A stretch of 64,000 nt of DNA, taken from Clostridiales bacterium UBA7103 (GTDB lineage Bacteria > Bacillota > Clostridia > Oscillospirales > Oscillospiraceae). The notes below the pieces were generated by a model that saw only the letters and a program-made list of their open reading frames with translations, had not been told where the DNA came from and made no database searches. Positions 6,741-15,280 of the stretch are shown here, piece after piece. The position numbers and the translations under genes were made by a program. How positions within the stretch are numbered: position 1 is the stretch's first letter; each line of letters opens with the position of its first letter. The stretch covers positions 14,936-78,935 of the forward strand of contig DKYJ01000032.1 in assembly GCA_002493305.1 (NCBI GenBank), in the 5' to 3' direction.

Positions 6741-7691
6741 TCAGCCTCCGATCTGGTTCATGCTGCGGCCTGCATGGCTGGGGTTTTGAGCGTTCAGCTC
6801 TCCGTGCCATTCGGGCTTGCAGTTGATGGTCTGTATCATGACGGCGCGCATCTGCTCCCGATCCAGTCCCTTAATGCTGTATTCCTCCGCAGAGTGGAGG
6901 CAGGGCTTGAGCCTGCCGTCGGCAGTCAGGCGGATACGGTTGCACGCGGCGCAAAAGTGTGCGTTCACCGGGCTTATAAGCCCCACATTTCCCATAGCGC
7001 CCGGCAGCCTGTAAAGCCTGGCCACGCCGCCGTCCGCTGGCTGTTCCTCCAGCTCAGGCAGAGCCTCCAACACTCTGGCGTTGGAGATAAAGCTCTCCGG
7101 AGCAAAGCCGCTGTCTATCATGGGCATCATCTCGATAAAGCGCAGATCAAGAGGATAGCGCCGGGTAAGCTCGGCCAGAGAGGCTATTTCATCATCATTA
7201 AAGCCGCCGATCAGCACTGTGTTCAGCTTCACCTTTTCAAAGCCCGCGGCAAGAGCGGCCCGTATGCCCGCCGCCGCCTGCCGTAAGCTGCCCACGCGGG
7301 TGATATAGGCGTATTTTTCCGGGTTCAGGGTGTCCAGACTGATGTTCAGCCGCCGGACGCCCGCCTCTTTCAGCGGCACCGCCAGCTCCGGAAGGAGGAG
7401 GCCGTTTGTGGTGAGGCAGAGCTCCCGTATTCCCTCCACCGCCGCTGCCCGGCGGCAGATGGAGACGATATTTTTCTTCACCAGCGGCTCGCCCCCGGTG
7501 ATGCGCAGCTTTGTGATGCCCAGAGAGGCAGCAGCTTCCACTGCCTGGATCAGCTCATCTTCCCGCAGCATGTCCTCGTGCCGCTTTTTGCAGATGCCCT
7601 CCTCGGGCATGCAGTAACGGCAGCGGAGATTGCACAGCTCTGTCACCGATATACGAAGATAGCTTATATTTCTGCCAAAGTTGTCCTTCAT
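6741..7691 (-). CDS. moaA: GTP 3',8-cyclase MoaA (radical SAM)
   Basis: A 316-residue radical-SAM enzyme. The SAM cluster motif is CNLRCRYC (with VTELC before it), RITGGEPL follows, and the C-terminal second 4Fe-4S site is CAACNRIRLTADGRLKPC. With MoaC it turns GTP into cyclic pyranopterin monophosphate. The C-terminus ends SHAGRSMNQIGG, close to the GG-terminated tail that is functionally important in MoaA. The gene follows the MoeA fusion by 56 bp and precedes moaC by 5 bp. Confidence 0.95.
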   Translation of the reverse strand: MKDNFGRNISYLRISVTELCNLRCRYCMPEEGICKKRHEDMLREDELIQAVEAAASLGITKLRITGGEPLVKKNIVSICRRAAAVEGIRELCLTTNGLLLPELAVPLKEAGVRRLNISLDTLNPEKYAYITRVGSLRQAAAGIRAALAAGFEKVKLNTVLIGGFNDDEIASLAELTRRYPLDLRFIEMMPMIDSGFAPESFISNARVLEALPELEEQPADGGVARLYRLPGAMGNVGLISPVNAHFCAACNRIRLTADGRLKPCLHSAEEYSIKGLDREQMRAVMIQTINCKPEWHGELNAQNPSHAGRSMNQIGG

Positions 7692-7747
7692 TGCCTGCTC
7701 CGTGTCAAGTGTTGAGTGGATCTTTTCATTGTTTGCTTCGCACCGCT

Positions 7748-9658
7748 TCAGTCGATCGAGATGATCTCGCCCGGGCGGTCAAGAGTATAGCCGCCCATGG
7801 CCAAAAGTTTATCCCGGAAGGCCTGACTTTTAAGCACCTCCACCATCTGCCGCACAAGCGGGCTGTCCCAGGCATGGTCGGGGATAAGCAGGTCATATTC
7901 CTCAATGCAGACCGGCAAAAAATCCAGGTCATAAAGCCTCGCGGCAGAGTAAATGCCCATGCCGGCGTCAGCGGAGCCGCTGGCAAGCTGCGCGGCCACG
8001 CTGGTATGGGTCAGCTCCTCCCGCTCATAGCCGTAGATGGAGTCAGTAGTTAGCCCCGCATTTTTGCACAGATAATCTGTCAGGATCCGTGTGCCGGAGC
8101 CCTTCTGGCGGTTCACATAGCGCAGACCGGGCCGGGCAATGTCGGCAAATCTTTCAATACCCAGGGGGTTGCCCTTTTGCAGCATAAGCCCCTGCTGCCG
8201 CCCGACGCAGCGGAGCAGCTTCACGCCCCCTTTGGGAAAGTATTTTCTTATAAAGGAGCGGTTGTATTCCCCTGTCTCCGTGTCCAGCAGGTGGCAGCCC
8301 GCGGCATGAGCCTCGCCGCGGCGAATAGCCATGATCCCGCCCATGGAGCCCACATGGGCGGAGCTCATGTACACGCCGCAGTTTTTCAGGTGCATGAGGT
8401 TTGCCAGCTCGTCCAGCAGCGGGTCGTGGCTGCCGATGACGACCAGAGTGTTCCTCAGCTTATCCTCCCGGCTTAAGAGACGCACCTGTACCTGTTCCCC
8501 GACCTCGTAGCCCTCCACCTCCTGAGGGATGGGGAGAATACCGTCGGCCTTCATGAAGCTGGAGACCATGCCGCTGCCCCGGTTGAGGGGCGAGGCCATC
8601 AGCTTGCCGCCCACATAGCCCATGCGCACCCGGACAAATTCCTGATATTTAAGGCCCGAAACCACGGGTCTTGTCAGGGTGGCCATGGCGGTTGGCGCGG
8701 GCGCGGCGGCTGTGCTCAGCCAATATTCAATAAGAGGTTTTAGCAGTTCCTCAATAACAATAATGCCGGAAACCGGGTACCCGGGGACGCCCAGAACGGG
8801 CTTTGCCCCCAAACAGCCCAGAATGGCGGGCTTGCCGGGCTTCATCGCAATGCCGTGGTACAGCACCTGCCCCAGCTCACCGATGACCCGGGCGGAAAAA
8901 TCCTCTCGCCCGGCGGAGGAACCGGCGTTGAGGATAGCAATGTCACACTCGGCAGCGGCTTTGGAAACGGCGGCCTTGATCTCATCGAACCTGTCCGGCA
9001 CGATGGGATATGTTTTGCTCTCCGCGCCCCACTGATCCAGCATGGCGGAGAAAATGGAGGAATTGAACTCCATGATGTCCCCGGGTTTAGGGTCAGTGCA
9101 GGGAGGAACGATCTCGTCACCGGTGGGAATTATGCCCACCAGCGGCTTGCAGAGCACCGAAAGCTCCAACACGCCGCCGGCCAGCATTGCCCCGATGGCG
9201 GAGGGGCTTACCACCGTGTGGGCGGGGAGTATCATTTCCCCGGCGCAGACATCTTCTCCGATCTGGCGAATATGCTGCCAGGGAGCGGCGGCGGAATGAA
9301 TGGTGATGGAGCCGTCGTAGTTTTTCACAATATCCTCCACCATGATGACTGCGTCCCTGCCCTCCGGAATGGCGTCACCCGTGTCAAGAACCATGAACTG
9401 ATCTGGGCGGAGCGTGACAGGAGTCGTCTCCGTCGCGCCGAAGGTATCCCGTGCCGTGACCGCCACGCCGTCCATGGCGCTTGCGGCGTAGTGCGGTGCG
9501 CAGATATGGGCGTAAACCGCCTCGGCGGTGACCCGGCCGCAGGCCTGCTGTACCGGGATTACCTGAGTTTTGGGCGCGTAGCCATGCTCAACAAGCAGGC
9601 TGAGATAGTCCCTCTTTGCTTGCTCAAGCGGCATGTTTGTGAGGTATGTAAAGGGCAT
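7748..9658 (-). CDS. moeA: MoeA molybdenumtransferase fused to a PBP/LysR-substrate-like domain
   Basis: A 636-residue two-part protein. Residues 1-400 are MoeA: AMDGVAV, MVLDTGDAIPEGRDAVIMVED, IIPTGDEIVPP and MKPGKPAILG...GVPGYPVS. From about residue 420 there is a periplasmic-binding-protein-like domain without a signal peptide (IGSHDPLLDELANLM, GSMGGIMAIRRGEAHAAGCHLLD, RQKGSGTR, ADAGMGIYSAA), similar to the C-terminal domain seen in other MoeA/LysR-substrate fusions. It inserts Mo or W into adenylated molybdopterin; the extra domain may bind the oxyanion or cofactor inside the cell, which is inference. Start 9658 follows AGGAGG, 11 bases after the second moeA. Confidence 0.9.
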   Translation of the reverse strand: MPFTYLTNMPLEQAKRDYLSLLVEHGYAPKTQVIPVQQACGRVTAEAVYAHICAPHYAASAMDGVAVTARDTFGATETTPVTLRPDQFMVLDTGDAIPEGRDAVIMVEDIVKNYDGSITIHSAAAPWQHIRQIGEDVCAGEMILPAHTVVSPSAIGAMLAGGVLELSVLCKPLVGIIPTGDEIVPPCTDPKPGDIMEFNSSIFSAMLDQWGAESKTYPIVPDRFDEIKAAVSKAAAECDIAILNAGSSAGREDFSARVIGELGQVLYHGIAMKPGKPAILGCLGAKPVLGVPGYPVSGIIVIEELLKPLIEYWLSTAAAPAPTAMATLTRPVVSGLKYQEFVRVRMGYVGGKLMASPLNRGSGMVSSFMKADGILPIPQEVEGYEVGEQVQVRLLSREDKLRNTLVVIGSHDPLLDELANLMHLKNCGVYMSSAHVGSMGGIMAIRRGEAHAAGCHLLDTETGEYNRSFIRKYFPKGGVKLLRCVGRQQGLMLQKGNPLGIERFADIARPGLRYVNRQKGSGTRILTDYLCKNAGLTTDSIYGYEREELTHTSVAAQLASGSADAGMGIYSAARLYDLDFLPVCIEEYDLLIPDHAWDSPLVRQMVEVLKSQAFRDKLLAMGGYTLDRPGEIISID

Positions 9659-9669
9659 AATAAGTCCTC

Positions 9670-10884
9670 CTATTGGGTTATCACCTGAATTTCGGCGTTC
9701 TCCGGCAGACCCTCACAGTCCCGGTCAATGCAGAAAAAGCCGTCGGCCCCGGCAAGGGTGGTTATGAGGCCGGACTTGCCGCGGATAGGGAATGCGACCA
9801 GCCGCCCCTGCTCCTCGCGCAGCCTGACGCACTGATATTGAGCACGGCCGTGGTTTGCGCTCATGCTCTCTGAAAGATACGCGGTAACTGTAAAAACCGG
9901 CGTTTTTTGACCCATTAAGCGGTTCAAAAGCGGCAGAATGAAAAGCTTTGTAACAAAATATGCGGCCACGGGATGGCCGGGCAGACCCACTATGGGCTTG
10001 ATGCCGCATTTGCCGAGAATGGTGGGCTTACCGGGCTTGATGGCAATGCCGTGGAGCAGGAGCGTACCCAGCGCCTCAATGATCCTGCATGTGGCGTCCT
10101 TCACACCTACGCTGCTGCCGCCGGAAATGACCACCATGTCGCAGGCGGCTGCGGCGGCTTTTACGGCGGCTTCCAGCTGCTCCTGCTCGTCCTTTATGAT
10201 GCCATAATACTCCACCTCTGCCCCAGCAGCGGCAAACATGGCCTGAAGCATGGGGCCGTTCACGTCGCGGATCTGGCCGGGGCCAGGGCTCTGCTCCGGC
10301 GGCACCAGCTCATCGCCGGTGGAAATGATGCCCACCCGGGGCCGTTTTACCACCGGCACCTGCACGCGGCCTATGGCGGCCAGCGCGCCGACGTCCCGGT
10401 CGGCCAGCAGGCGGCCTTTTTCCAGCACGGGTTTGCCGGGGTACACGTCGTCCCCCTTGAAAATCATGTTCTGCCCCGGAGCGGCGGCTCTGGCGATGCC
10501 TATGCTGCCGTCGCCATAGTCCTCGGCATACTCCAGCATCACAACGCTGTCCGCCCCGGAGGGAACCTCGCCGCCGGTGGGCACCGCGATGCAGCAGTCC
10601 GGCTCCAGAGGCTTATCCGCTCCCTGACCCATCTGTACCTGCCCGCGCAGGCTGAGAATTGCCGGAACAGCGTCGGAGCAGCCAAAGGTGTCTCCGGCGC
10701 GGACGGCGTAACCGTCCACGGTCGAGCGGTCAAAGGCGGGAACATATTCCCCTGCGGTGATATCCTCCGCTAAAACCCTGCCGACGGCGGCGCGGAGGGG
10801 GACAGCCTCTGCCCGGCCGGGCAGAGGCGCAAATTCGCTCTCTATTATTGCCAGAACCTCCTCCGGCGTTTTGACACTGAGCAT
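9670..10884 (-). CDS. moeA: Molybdopterin molybdenumtransferase MoeA
   Basis: A 404-residue stand-alone MoeA with the usual order: FDRSTVDGYAVRAGD, AVPTGGEVPSGADSVVMLE, GIISTGDELVPPEQSPGPGQIRD, VVISGGSSVGVKD and KPGKPTILG...GLPGHPVAAY, then the C-terminal domain IV. It is the first gene of the minus-strand moa/moe operon. GAGGTG lies at the correct distance from ATG 10884. Having this and the fused paralogue next to it is typical of organisms that handle tungsten or both metals, although which one uses which metal cannot be read here. Confidence 0.93.
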   Translation of the reverse strand: MLSVKTPEEVLAIIESEFAPLPGRAEAVPLRAAVGRVLAEDITAGEYVPAFDRSTVDGYAVRAGDTFGCSDAVPAILSLRGQVQMGQGADKPLEPDCCIAVPTGGEVPSGADSVVMLEYAEDYGDGSIGIARAAAPGQNMIFKGDDVYPGKPVLEKGRLLADRDVGALAAIGRVQVPVVKRPRVGIISTGDELVPPEQSPGPGQIRDVNGPMLQAMFAAAGAEVEYYGIIKDEQEQLEAAVKAAAAACDMVVISGGSSVGVKDATCRIIEALGTLLLHGIAIKPGKPTILGKCGIKPIVGLPGHPVAAYFVTKLFILPLLNRLMGQKTPVFTVTAYLSESMSANHGRAQYQCVRLREEQGRLVAFPIRGKSGLITTLAGADGFFCIDRDCEGLPENAEIQVITQ

Positions 10885-10916
10885 CCTGCACCTCGGATTT
10901 GAAAGATTATGCCTAT

Positions 10917-10946
10917 ATTATACGCTTTTTCATGGTCACTGCACAA
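10917..10946 (-). promoter_or_regulatory. Probable promoter of the moeA-moaA-moaC-mogA operon
   Basis: On the minus strand TTGTGC (10946-10941), 18 bases and TATAAT (10922-10917), about 33 bases before the moeA start. Confidence 0.55.
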
Positions 10947-10979
10947 GGGCAAAAGTGTAATATCTCTTTTTCAAGACGC

Positions 10980-11009
10980 TTGACTTATGCACAGGTGAGA
11001 AAGTAAAAT
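10980..11009 (+). promoter_or_regulatory. Probable promoter of the MoeB-like gene
   Basis: TTGACT (10980-10985) and TAAAAT (11004-11009) with an 18-base spacer, directly upstream of the ThiF/MoeB-like gene and divergent from the moeA promoter. Confidence 0.5.
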
Positions 11010-11031
11010 AAAAGAAAACGATTTACCGGAG

Positions 11032-11724
11032 GTGGCAGAGACGGAAAAGCGTTACGAGCGAAATATCCCGGCGCTGTCGGTGGCGGAATGTGAGCTGCTG
11101 CGAGATAAGCGCGTGGCCGTTATCGGCCTCGGCGGCCTCGGCGGCTATCTTGTCGAGCTGCTCTCCCGCGTCGGCGTGGGTCATATCCGCGCGGTGGACG
11201 GGGACTTGTTTGAGGAAAGCAATCTCAACCGGCAGCTGCTCAGTGAGCGGGAGCTTATAGGCTGCTCCAAGGCTTCCGCTGCGGCAGCCCGGGTGCGGCG
11301 CATCGCTCCGGACATTGAGGTTGAAGCCGTGGCGGCTTATCTGAAAGAAAACAACGCCGGTGAGCTCATCTCCGGCTGTGATATAATCTTGGACGGGCTG
11401 GACAATATCCCCGCCAGACGGGTGCTGGCCGCCGCCTGTGCGGAGGCGGGTCTGCCCTATGTTTACGGAGCTGTCTCCGGCTGGGCGGCTCAGGCGGCAA
11501 TCTCCATGCCCGGTGACGGACTGATCGACGCGCTGTATCCGGAGAATGCGGTTGCGCGGGACAAAAGCGCCCTCAGCTTTGCGCCGGCTCTCTGCGCCTC
11601 GATGCAGGCGGCCCTCTGCGTGAAGCTGCTGGCGGGCCGACCGGTGAAGAGCGGAACGCTGTATTACTTTGACCTTATGAATATGGAGCTTGAGACGGTC
11701 AAACTGAAAAAAGGTGGAGCGTAA
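11032..11724 (+). CDS. HesA/MoeB/ThiF family E1-like adenylyltransferase
   Basis: A 230-residue ubiquitin-like-protein activating enzyme. The nucleotide site is VAVIGLGGLGGYLVELL, followed by VDGDLFEESNLNRQLL (Arg finger in NRQ) and ILDGLDNIPARRVLAAAC. In this context it likely adenylates a MoaD-type sulfur carrier. It lacks the paired CxxC zinc motifs of canonical MoeB and is somewhat short. The start is uncertain: the only conventional upstream start is the GTG at 11032, which overlaps the GGAGG at 11028-11032 and so should be a poor start. The conserved RYERNIPALS is needed, so the true start must lie close to this GTG. Confidence 0.85.
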   Translation: MAETEKRYERNIPALSVAECELLRDKRVAVIGLGGLGGYLVELLSRVGVGHIRAVDGDLFEESNLNRQLLSERELIGCSKASAAAARVRRIAPDIEVEAVAAYLKENNAGELISGCDIILDGLDNIPARRVLAAACAEAGLPYVYGAVSGWAAQAAISMPGDGLIDALYPENAVARDKSALSFAPALCASMQAALCVKLLAGRPVKSGTLYYFDLMNMELETVKLKKGGA

Positions 11725-11738
11725 GCTCCACCTTTTTT
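11708..11738. terminator. Bidirectional intrinsic terminator
   Basis: AAAAAGGTGGAGC, loop GTAA and GCTCCACCTTTTTT. The MoeB-like stop codon lies in the loop, and the XRE gene on the other strand ends one base beyond, so both genes share it. Confidence 0.85.
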
Positions 11739-12323
11739 TCAGTTGATCAGCTTTATTAAAAGGCCCGCGATCGCCGCCGCGACAAGTCCGGCCGCGGCGC
11801 CGGCTAAGGGCTTTAAAACGGCCTGATAAGGCCGCTTGCCGATCTCGCGCTGGGTCTGAATGTCGTCGAGGGTTTTGCCCTCGCTGAAGGCGACTATCTC
11901 CCGGTAGGTGTGCAGGTCGTTGGCTTTCTTGAGCTTCTCCAGCCGAAAGCCGAAGCCGAGCGGTATCAGGTTTAAGCCCGCCCAGATGGTAAGCCCCGTG
12001 GTTTTCAAAAACACATAGAGCGGGATAAAAGCCAGCAGGCTGAACACGAACATGATCGAAAATATCCTGCCAAGCCTGTTAAACTCTGCCACATCTGCCT
12101 TGTTGATCTCTTTTTTCATGATGTCAATGTCCTCCTTGACTAATTGATCAAGAGAAACATTGAATACTCCGCCCAGCAGCATAAGACTGTGGACATCGGG
12201 ATAGCTCTTTCCCGTCTCCCAGTTTGAGATCGTCTGCCGGGTCACGAAAATCTTCTCCGCCAGCGCCTCTTGGGAAAGCCCCTGCGCACCGCGGTATTTT
12301 TTTATCTGGGAGCCGATCTCCAT
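11739..12323 (-). CDS. XRE-family regulator with membrane segments
   Basis: A 194-residue protein. Residues 1-62 are a Cro/CI helix-turn-helix (KKYRGAQGLSQEALAEKIFVTRQTISNWETGKSYPD). They are followed by a basic linker, two hydrophobic segments at about 95-130 (IMFVFSLLAFIPLYVFL and GLTIWAGLNLIPLGFGF) and a C-terminal one (AGAAAGLVAAAIAGLLIKLI). DNA-binding domains joined to membrane helices are common in Clostridia and probably sense envelope or membrane state; the target is unknown. The start at 12323 is chosen because HTH homology begins there; the RBS is weak. Confidence 0.8.
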   Translation of the reverse strand: MEIGSQIKKYRGAQGLSQEALAEKIFVTRQTISNWETGKSYPDVHSLMLLGGVFNVSLDQLVKEDIDIMKKEINKADVAEFNRLGRIFSIMFVFSLLAFIPLYVFLKTTGLTIWAGLNLIPLGFGFRLEKLKKANDLHTYREIVAFSEGKTLDDIQTQREIGKRPYQAVLKPLAGAAAGLVAAAIAGLLIKLIN

Positions 12324-12399
12324 ACGCTTCACCGCCGCTTTGGTTTTGTTTTTCTCCTGACCTACCGTTTTTATACCACGGACAGGGCAGGGCACGCTA

Positions 12400-13167
12400 T
12401 CAAAAGTCTTTTACATGGGGTCTTATCGAGATCTCCCCAAAGCGTAGCGCTTGCGTGCCGTTGTCGCCGATGATTTGCAGGGACATATCCTCGTTGATGC
12501 CCACGGCGTGAGCCGGACGGCTCTCCCCGTTTTGCAGGACGAGGATATCCTGCCCCGGCGTGGAGCATCGGCGGCGGTACTCGGCCAAAAACGCGCGGCT
12601 GTCGGCCTTCCACAGCGGGAAAAGCCCGTCAAGCTCCGCGATAAGCCGCCGGGCAACGGCGGAGATATCCGTTTTGCGCCCGGTGCAGCCGAATATGGAG
12701 CAGGCCGTATCCCGCAGCGCGGGGGAAAAGCTATCCGGCGGAGTGTTCACGTTCACACCGACGCCCAGCACCAGCGAGGCTTCGGCCCCCTGAACGCTCA
12801 GCTCCGTGAGTATGCCGCAGAGCTTTCTGCCGTCGAGGAGCACATCGTTCGGCCATTTTATCTCCGGCGACAGGCCGCATACGGCCTCTACTGTGCGGCA
12901 GACTGCCACTGCCGCCATGGGCGTTATTGTAAGCGTCCGCTCTGCCGGGAGCGTGGTTTTCAGCAGCATGGACAGATACAGCCCCTCCGGGGGCGATTCA
13001 AATGAGCGCCCAAGCCGCCCGCGCCCGCCGGTCTGCTGCCGGGCAATGAGCACTGTGCCGCTCTCCGCGCCAGCCCTTGCCAGCGCCTTGAGCGCCGTGT
13101 TGGTGGAATCCACGGTTTCCTCAAATATAACAGGGGCAAGCCGCCCTTTGATATTATACTCCATCAT
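12400..13167 (-). CDS. birA: Biotin--[acetyl-CoA-carboxylase] ligase (BirA, no HTH)
   Basis: A 255-residue biotin protein ligase. DSTNTALKALA, QTGGRGRLGRSF (biotinyl-AMP loop), KWPNDVLLDGRKLCGILTE with the catalytic Lys, and LGVGVNVN are all present. The N-terminal helix-turn-helix of bifunctional BirA is missing, so it should be a ligase only. It overlaps the preceding phosphatase gene by 4 bp (ATGA) and is probably co-transcribed with it. Confidence 0.92.
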   Translation of the reverse strand: MMEYNIKGRLAPVIFEETVDSTNTALKALARAGAESGTVLIARQQTGGRGRLGRSFESPPEGLYLSMLLKTTLPAERTLTITPMAAVAVCRTVEAVCGLSPEIKWPNDVLLDGRKLCGILTELSVQGAEASLVLGVGVNVNTPPDSFSPALRDTACSIFGCTGRKTDISAVARRLIAELDGLFPLWKADSRAFLAEYRRRCSTPGQDILVLQNGESRPAHAVGINEDMSLQIIGDNGTQALRFGEISIRPHVKDF

Positions 13168-13943
13168 TCGCCAAAAACCCGCAGCAGGGCGCTCACAACC
13201 TGCCTGCTGCCCGCCAAAATCGTGGGGCGGCTGCCGTCATAGGGCAGAGGCGAGCCGTCGAGCGTTGAGCAGACCGCGCCCGCCTCCTCGGCAATGAGCA
13301 CCCCGGCAGCAAAATCCCACAGGCTGACCTGAAGCTCAAAATACGCTCCGGCGCGCCCCGCCGCCACCGTGCACAGGTCCAACGCCGCGGCGCCCTCCCT
13401 GCGCAGGTCAAGACCGGCGAGGAAGGCTTTTTTCATCAAATCAAAGCTCTGATCCGCCCGCTCCGGGGAGTAGGGCGAGGTACCGCAGCAGATAAGGCTA
13501 TCGGCAAGCGGCGTGTCAGTCACATGTATGGCTTTGCCGTTTAAAAACGCCCCGCCGCCCCTCTCGGCGGTGAACATCTCATCAAGATAAGGGTTGTAGA
13601 CCGCTCCGGCCAGCACCGTGCCCCGGCTCATATAGGCCACCGAAATGCAGCTGTGGTGGAAGCCATGGACAAAGTTCATCGTGCCGTCGATGGGGTCGAT
13701 TATAAACAGAGTCTCCGCCGCAAGCTCGTCCCGCTGCATATTCTCCTCGCAGAAGAAGGCTGCCTCCGGCAGAGCCTCTTTCAACCGACGCATCAAAAGC
13801 TCCTGCACCCGCCTATCGTATTCCGTCACCACATCGCGCTTGCCGGTCTTGGTCTCTGCCAGAATACTGCGGGCGTGGAGCATAAGCTCCGCAGCCTCCC
13901 GCTCCGCGCACCGGATAAGGCTTAGAATTTCCGCTGTTGACAT
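13164..13943 (-). CDS. Inositol monophosphatase family protein
   Basis: A 259-residue Mg-dependent phosphatase of the IMPase/CysQ/FBPase fold. The metal site appears as CEEN, IDPIDGTMNFVHG and SLWDFAAGVLIAEEAG. It hydrolyses small phosphomonoesters such as inositol 1-phosphate or possibly PAP; specificity is not decided by these motifs. It sits directly before birA with a 4-bp overlap. Confidence 0.9.
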   Translation of the reverse strand: MSTAEILSLIRCAEREAAELMLHARSILAETKTGKRDVVTEYDRRVQELLMRRLKEALPEAAFFCEENMQRDELAAETLFIIDPIDGTMNFVHGFHHSCISVAYMSRGTVLAGAVYNPYLDEMFTAERGGGAFLNGKAIHVTDTPLADSLICCGTSPYSPERADQSFDLMKKAFLAGLDLRREGAAALDLCTVAAGRAGAYFELQVSLWDFAAGVLIAEEAGAVCSTLDGSPLPYDGSRPTILAGSRQVVSALLRVFGE

Positions 13944-14296
13944 AGTAAAATCTCCTGTAAATATAAAGTAAGGACAGAATATTCGTTATAGTTCACCGAA
14001 CGAGGGCGGCTCAAATTAGAAGCTTAAGTATGGACGGTCACCACACCAAACCTTGGCGCCCCCCTGAGGGGGAGCTGGCACGGCGTAGCCGTGACTGAAG
14101 GGGGGGGATGTTTTGCAGCGCGGTTGATTGGAGTATTGCTCTCCTGCTTTACCGTGGTGCAGACCGGCCCCCCTATCGGCTCGCACGGCTCGCCACTTCC
14201 CCCTCTATGGGGAAGCAAGAATTAGTGCAGTGAGGTCTATCGTGCCCGAAAGCCGTTTTGCAATAAATCATTGACCGGGCTTGCGCCCGGTCATGC
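13944..14296. other. Intergenic stretch containing a dispersed repeat
   Basis: About 350 bp without a gene. Most of it (14051-14217) is a reverse-orientation copy of the C-rich repeat also seen at 26823 and 54232. The remainder carries the promoter side of the phosphatase gene and a short CGGGCTTGCGCCCGG hairpin at the end of the hydrolase gene. Confidence 0.6.
14051..14217 (-). repeat. Dispersed intergenic repeat family A, copy 1
   Basis: Two palindromic halves are visible: one with CCCCCCTGAGGGGGAGCTGG and GACTGAAGGGGGG, the other with CCCCCCTATCGGCTC and CCACTTCCCCCTC. The middle keeps a diverged GCACCACGGTAAAG-like stretch. The same layout appears in the other two copies in opposite orientation. 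Confidence 0.8.
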
Positions 14297-15277
14297 TCAT
14301 ATATTAGTCGGCGCGACGCGCTCTTCAAGTCTCAGGATATCCCGCACGGCGGTGCCCCAGGCTCTTGGTTCGTTCTTGATGGGCGAATGGGCGGAGTTTT
14401 CAAACCATAGCCACTGTTTCCTTGGTGCCTTGAGCATATTGAACCACTCCTCGGCCAGAGGGATAGGCGTGTTCTGGTCATGCCGCCCCTCGGTGAGGTA
14501 AACCGGCATTTTAAGCTCCGGCACACTGAAGCGCAGATCATAGTCCACGACCTCGTCCCAAAGGGCGCGGAGGCTGAAAAACGCTCCCTTATAATACTTG
14601 TACATATCCAGCAGCGAATACTCCGGAGAACGGAGAATGGGCATGACGACGCTCGCGATTATCCCATCGCTCTCGCCGTAATCTTCGCCGCCGTACTTGG
14701 ACATAAGATCCCGCTGTACCATAAGGTCGTCGAGGCTGGCATAGTGCCCCTCGTGGGGCCAGCCGATGCGCGCAAGCGCGTCGAGAGCCTTTTTGTCCTC
14801 CCGGGCCTTGGCCTCATTGAGTACAAATTCATAGGACAGGCGCTCGTTCTCCGGGCCGCTGACGAACTGCCCCATGCCGATGTAGCAGGCCACATCCTCC
14901 GGGTATTTCTGGGCAAGGAGCGTCCCCAGCAGGGAGCCCCAAGAATGACCCACAATGTAGATCGCCCGCTTCTGGAAGCGGCGCTTGAGATAGCACAGCA
15001 GCTCGTGCGCGTCCTCCACCATCAGGCCGACGGACATATCCTCTTCCCTGAGCTTTCCTGACCAGCTCAGCCCCGCGCCGCGCTGATCCCAGCAGACCAT
15101 GGTGCAGACCCGGGCAAGGGCGGACTGCTTATCCAGCACCCAATGCCTGTCGCATACGCCGGGGCCGCCGTGGATAAACAGCAGTACGGGCAGCGCCGCG
15201 TCACTGCTGAGGATCCTGACCGCCTGGGGATAACCGCCCAGCTCCAGATCAAATTTCTCGTCTATCGCGTAGCGCAT
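14297..15277 (-). CDS. Alpha/beta hydrolase, proline iminopeptidase-like
   Basis: A 326-residue serine hydrolase. The oxyanion motif is LLFIHGGPGVCDRHW, DQRGAGLS follows, the nucleophile elbow is VGHSWGSLLG, the acid is in LTEGRHDQNTP and the His in ENSAHSP. HGGPG and DQRGxGxS are hallmarks of the prolyl iminopeptidase (S33) group, but related hydrolases act on esters, so the substrate is open. There is no signal peptide. It ends the run that begins with the carboxypeptidase gene 3 bp upstream. Confidence 0.85.
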   Translation of the reverse strand: MRYAIDEKFDLELGGYPQAVRILSSDAALPVLLFIHGGPGVCDRHWVLDKQSALARVCTMVCWDQRGAGLSWSGKLREEDMSVGLMVEDAHELLCYLKRRFQKRAIYIVGHSWGSLLGTLLAQKYPEDVACYIGMGQFVSGPENERLSYEFVLNEAKAREDKKALDALARIGWPHEGHYASLDDLMVQRDLMSKYGGEDYGESDGIIASVVMPILRSPEYSLLDMYKYYKGAFFSLRALWDEVVDYDLRFSVPELKMPVYLTEGRHDQNTPIPLAEEWFNMLKAPRKQWLWFENSAHSPIKNEPRAWGTAVRDILRLEERVAPTNI

Positions 15278-15280
15278 GGC

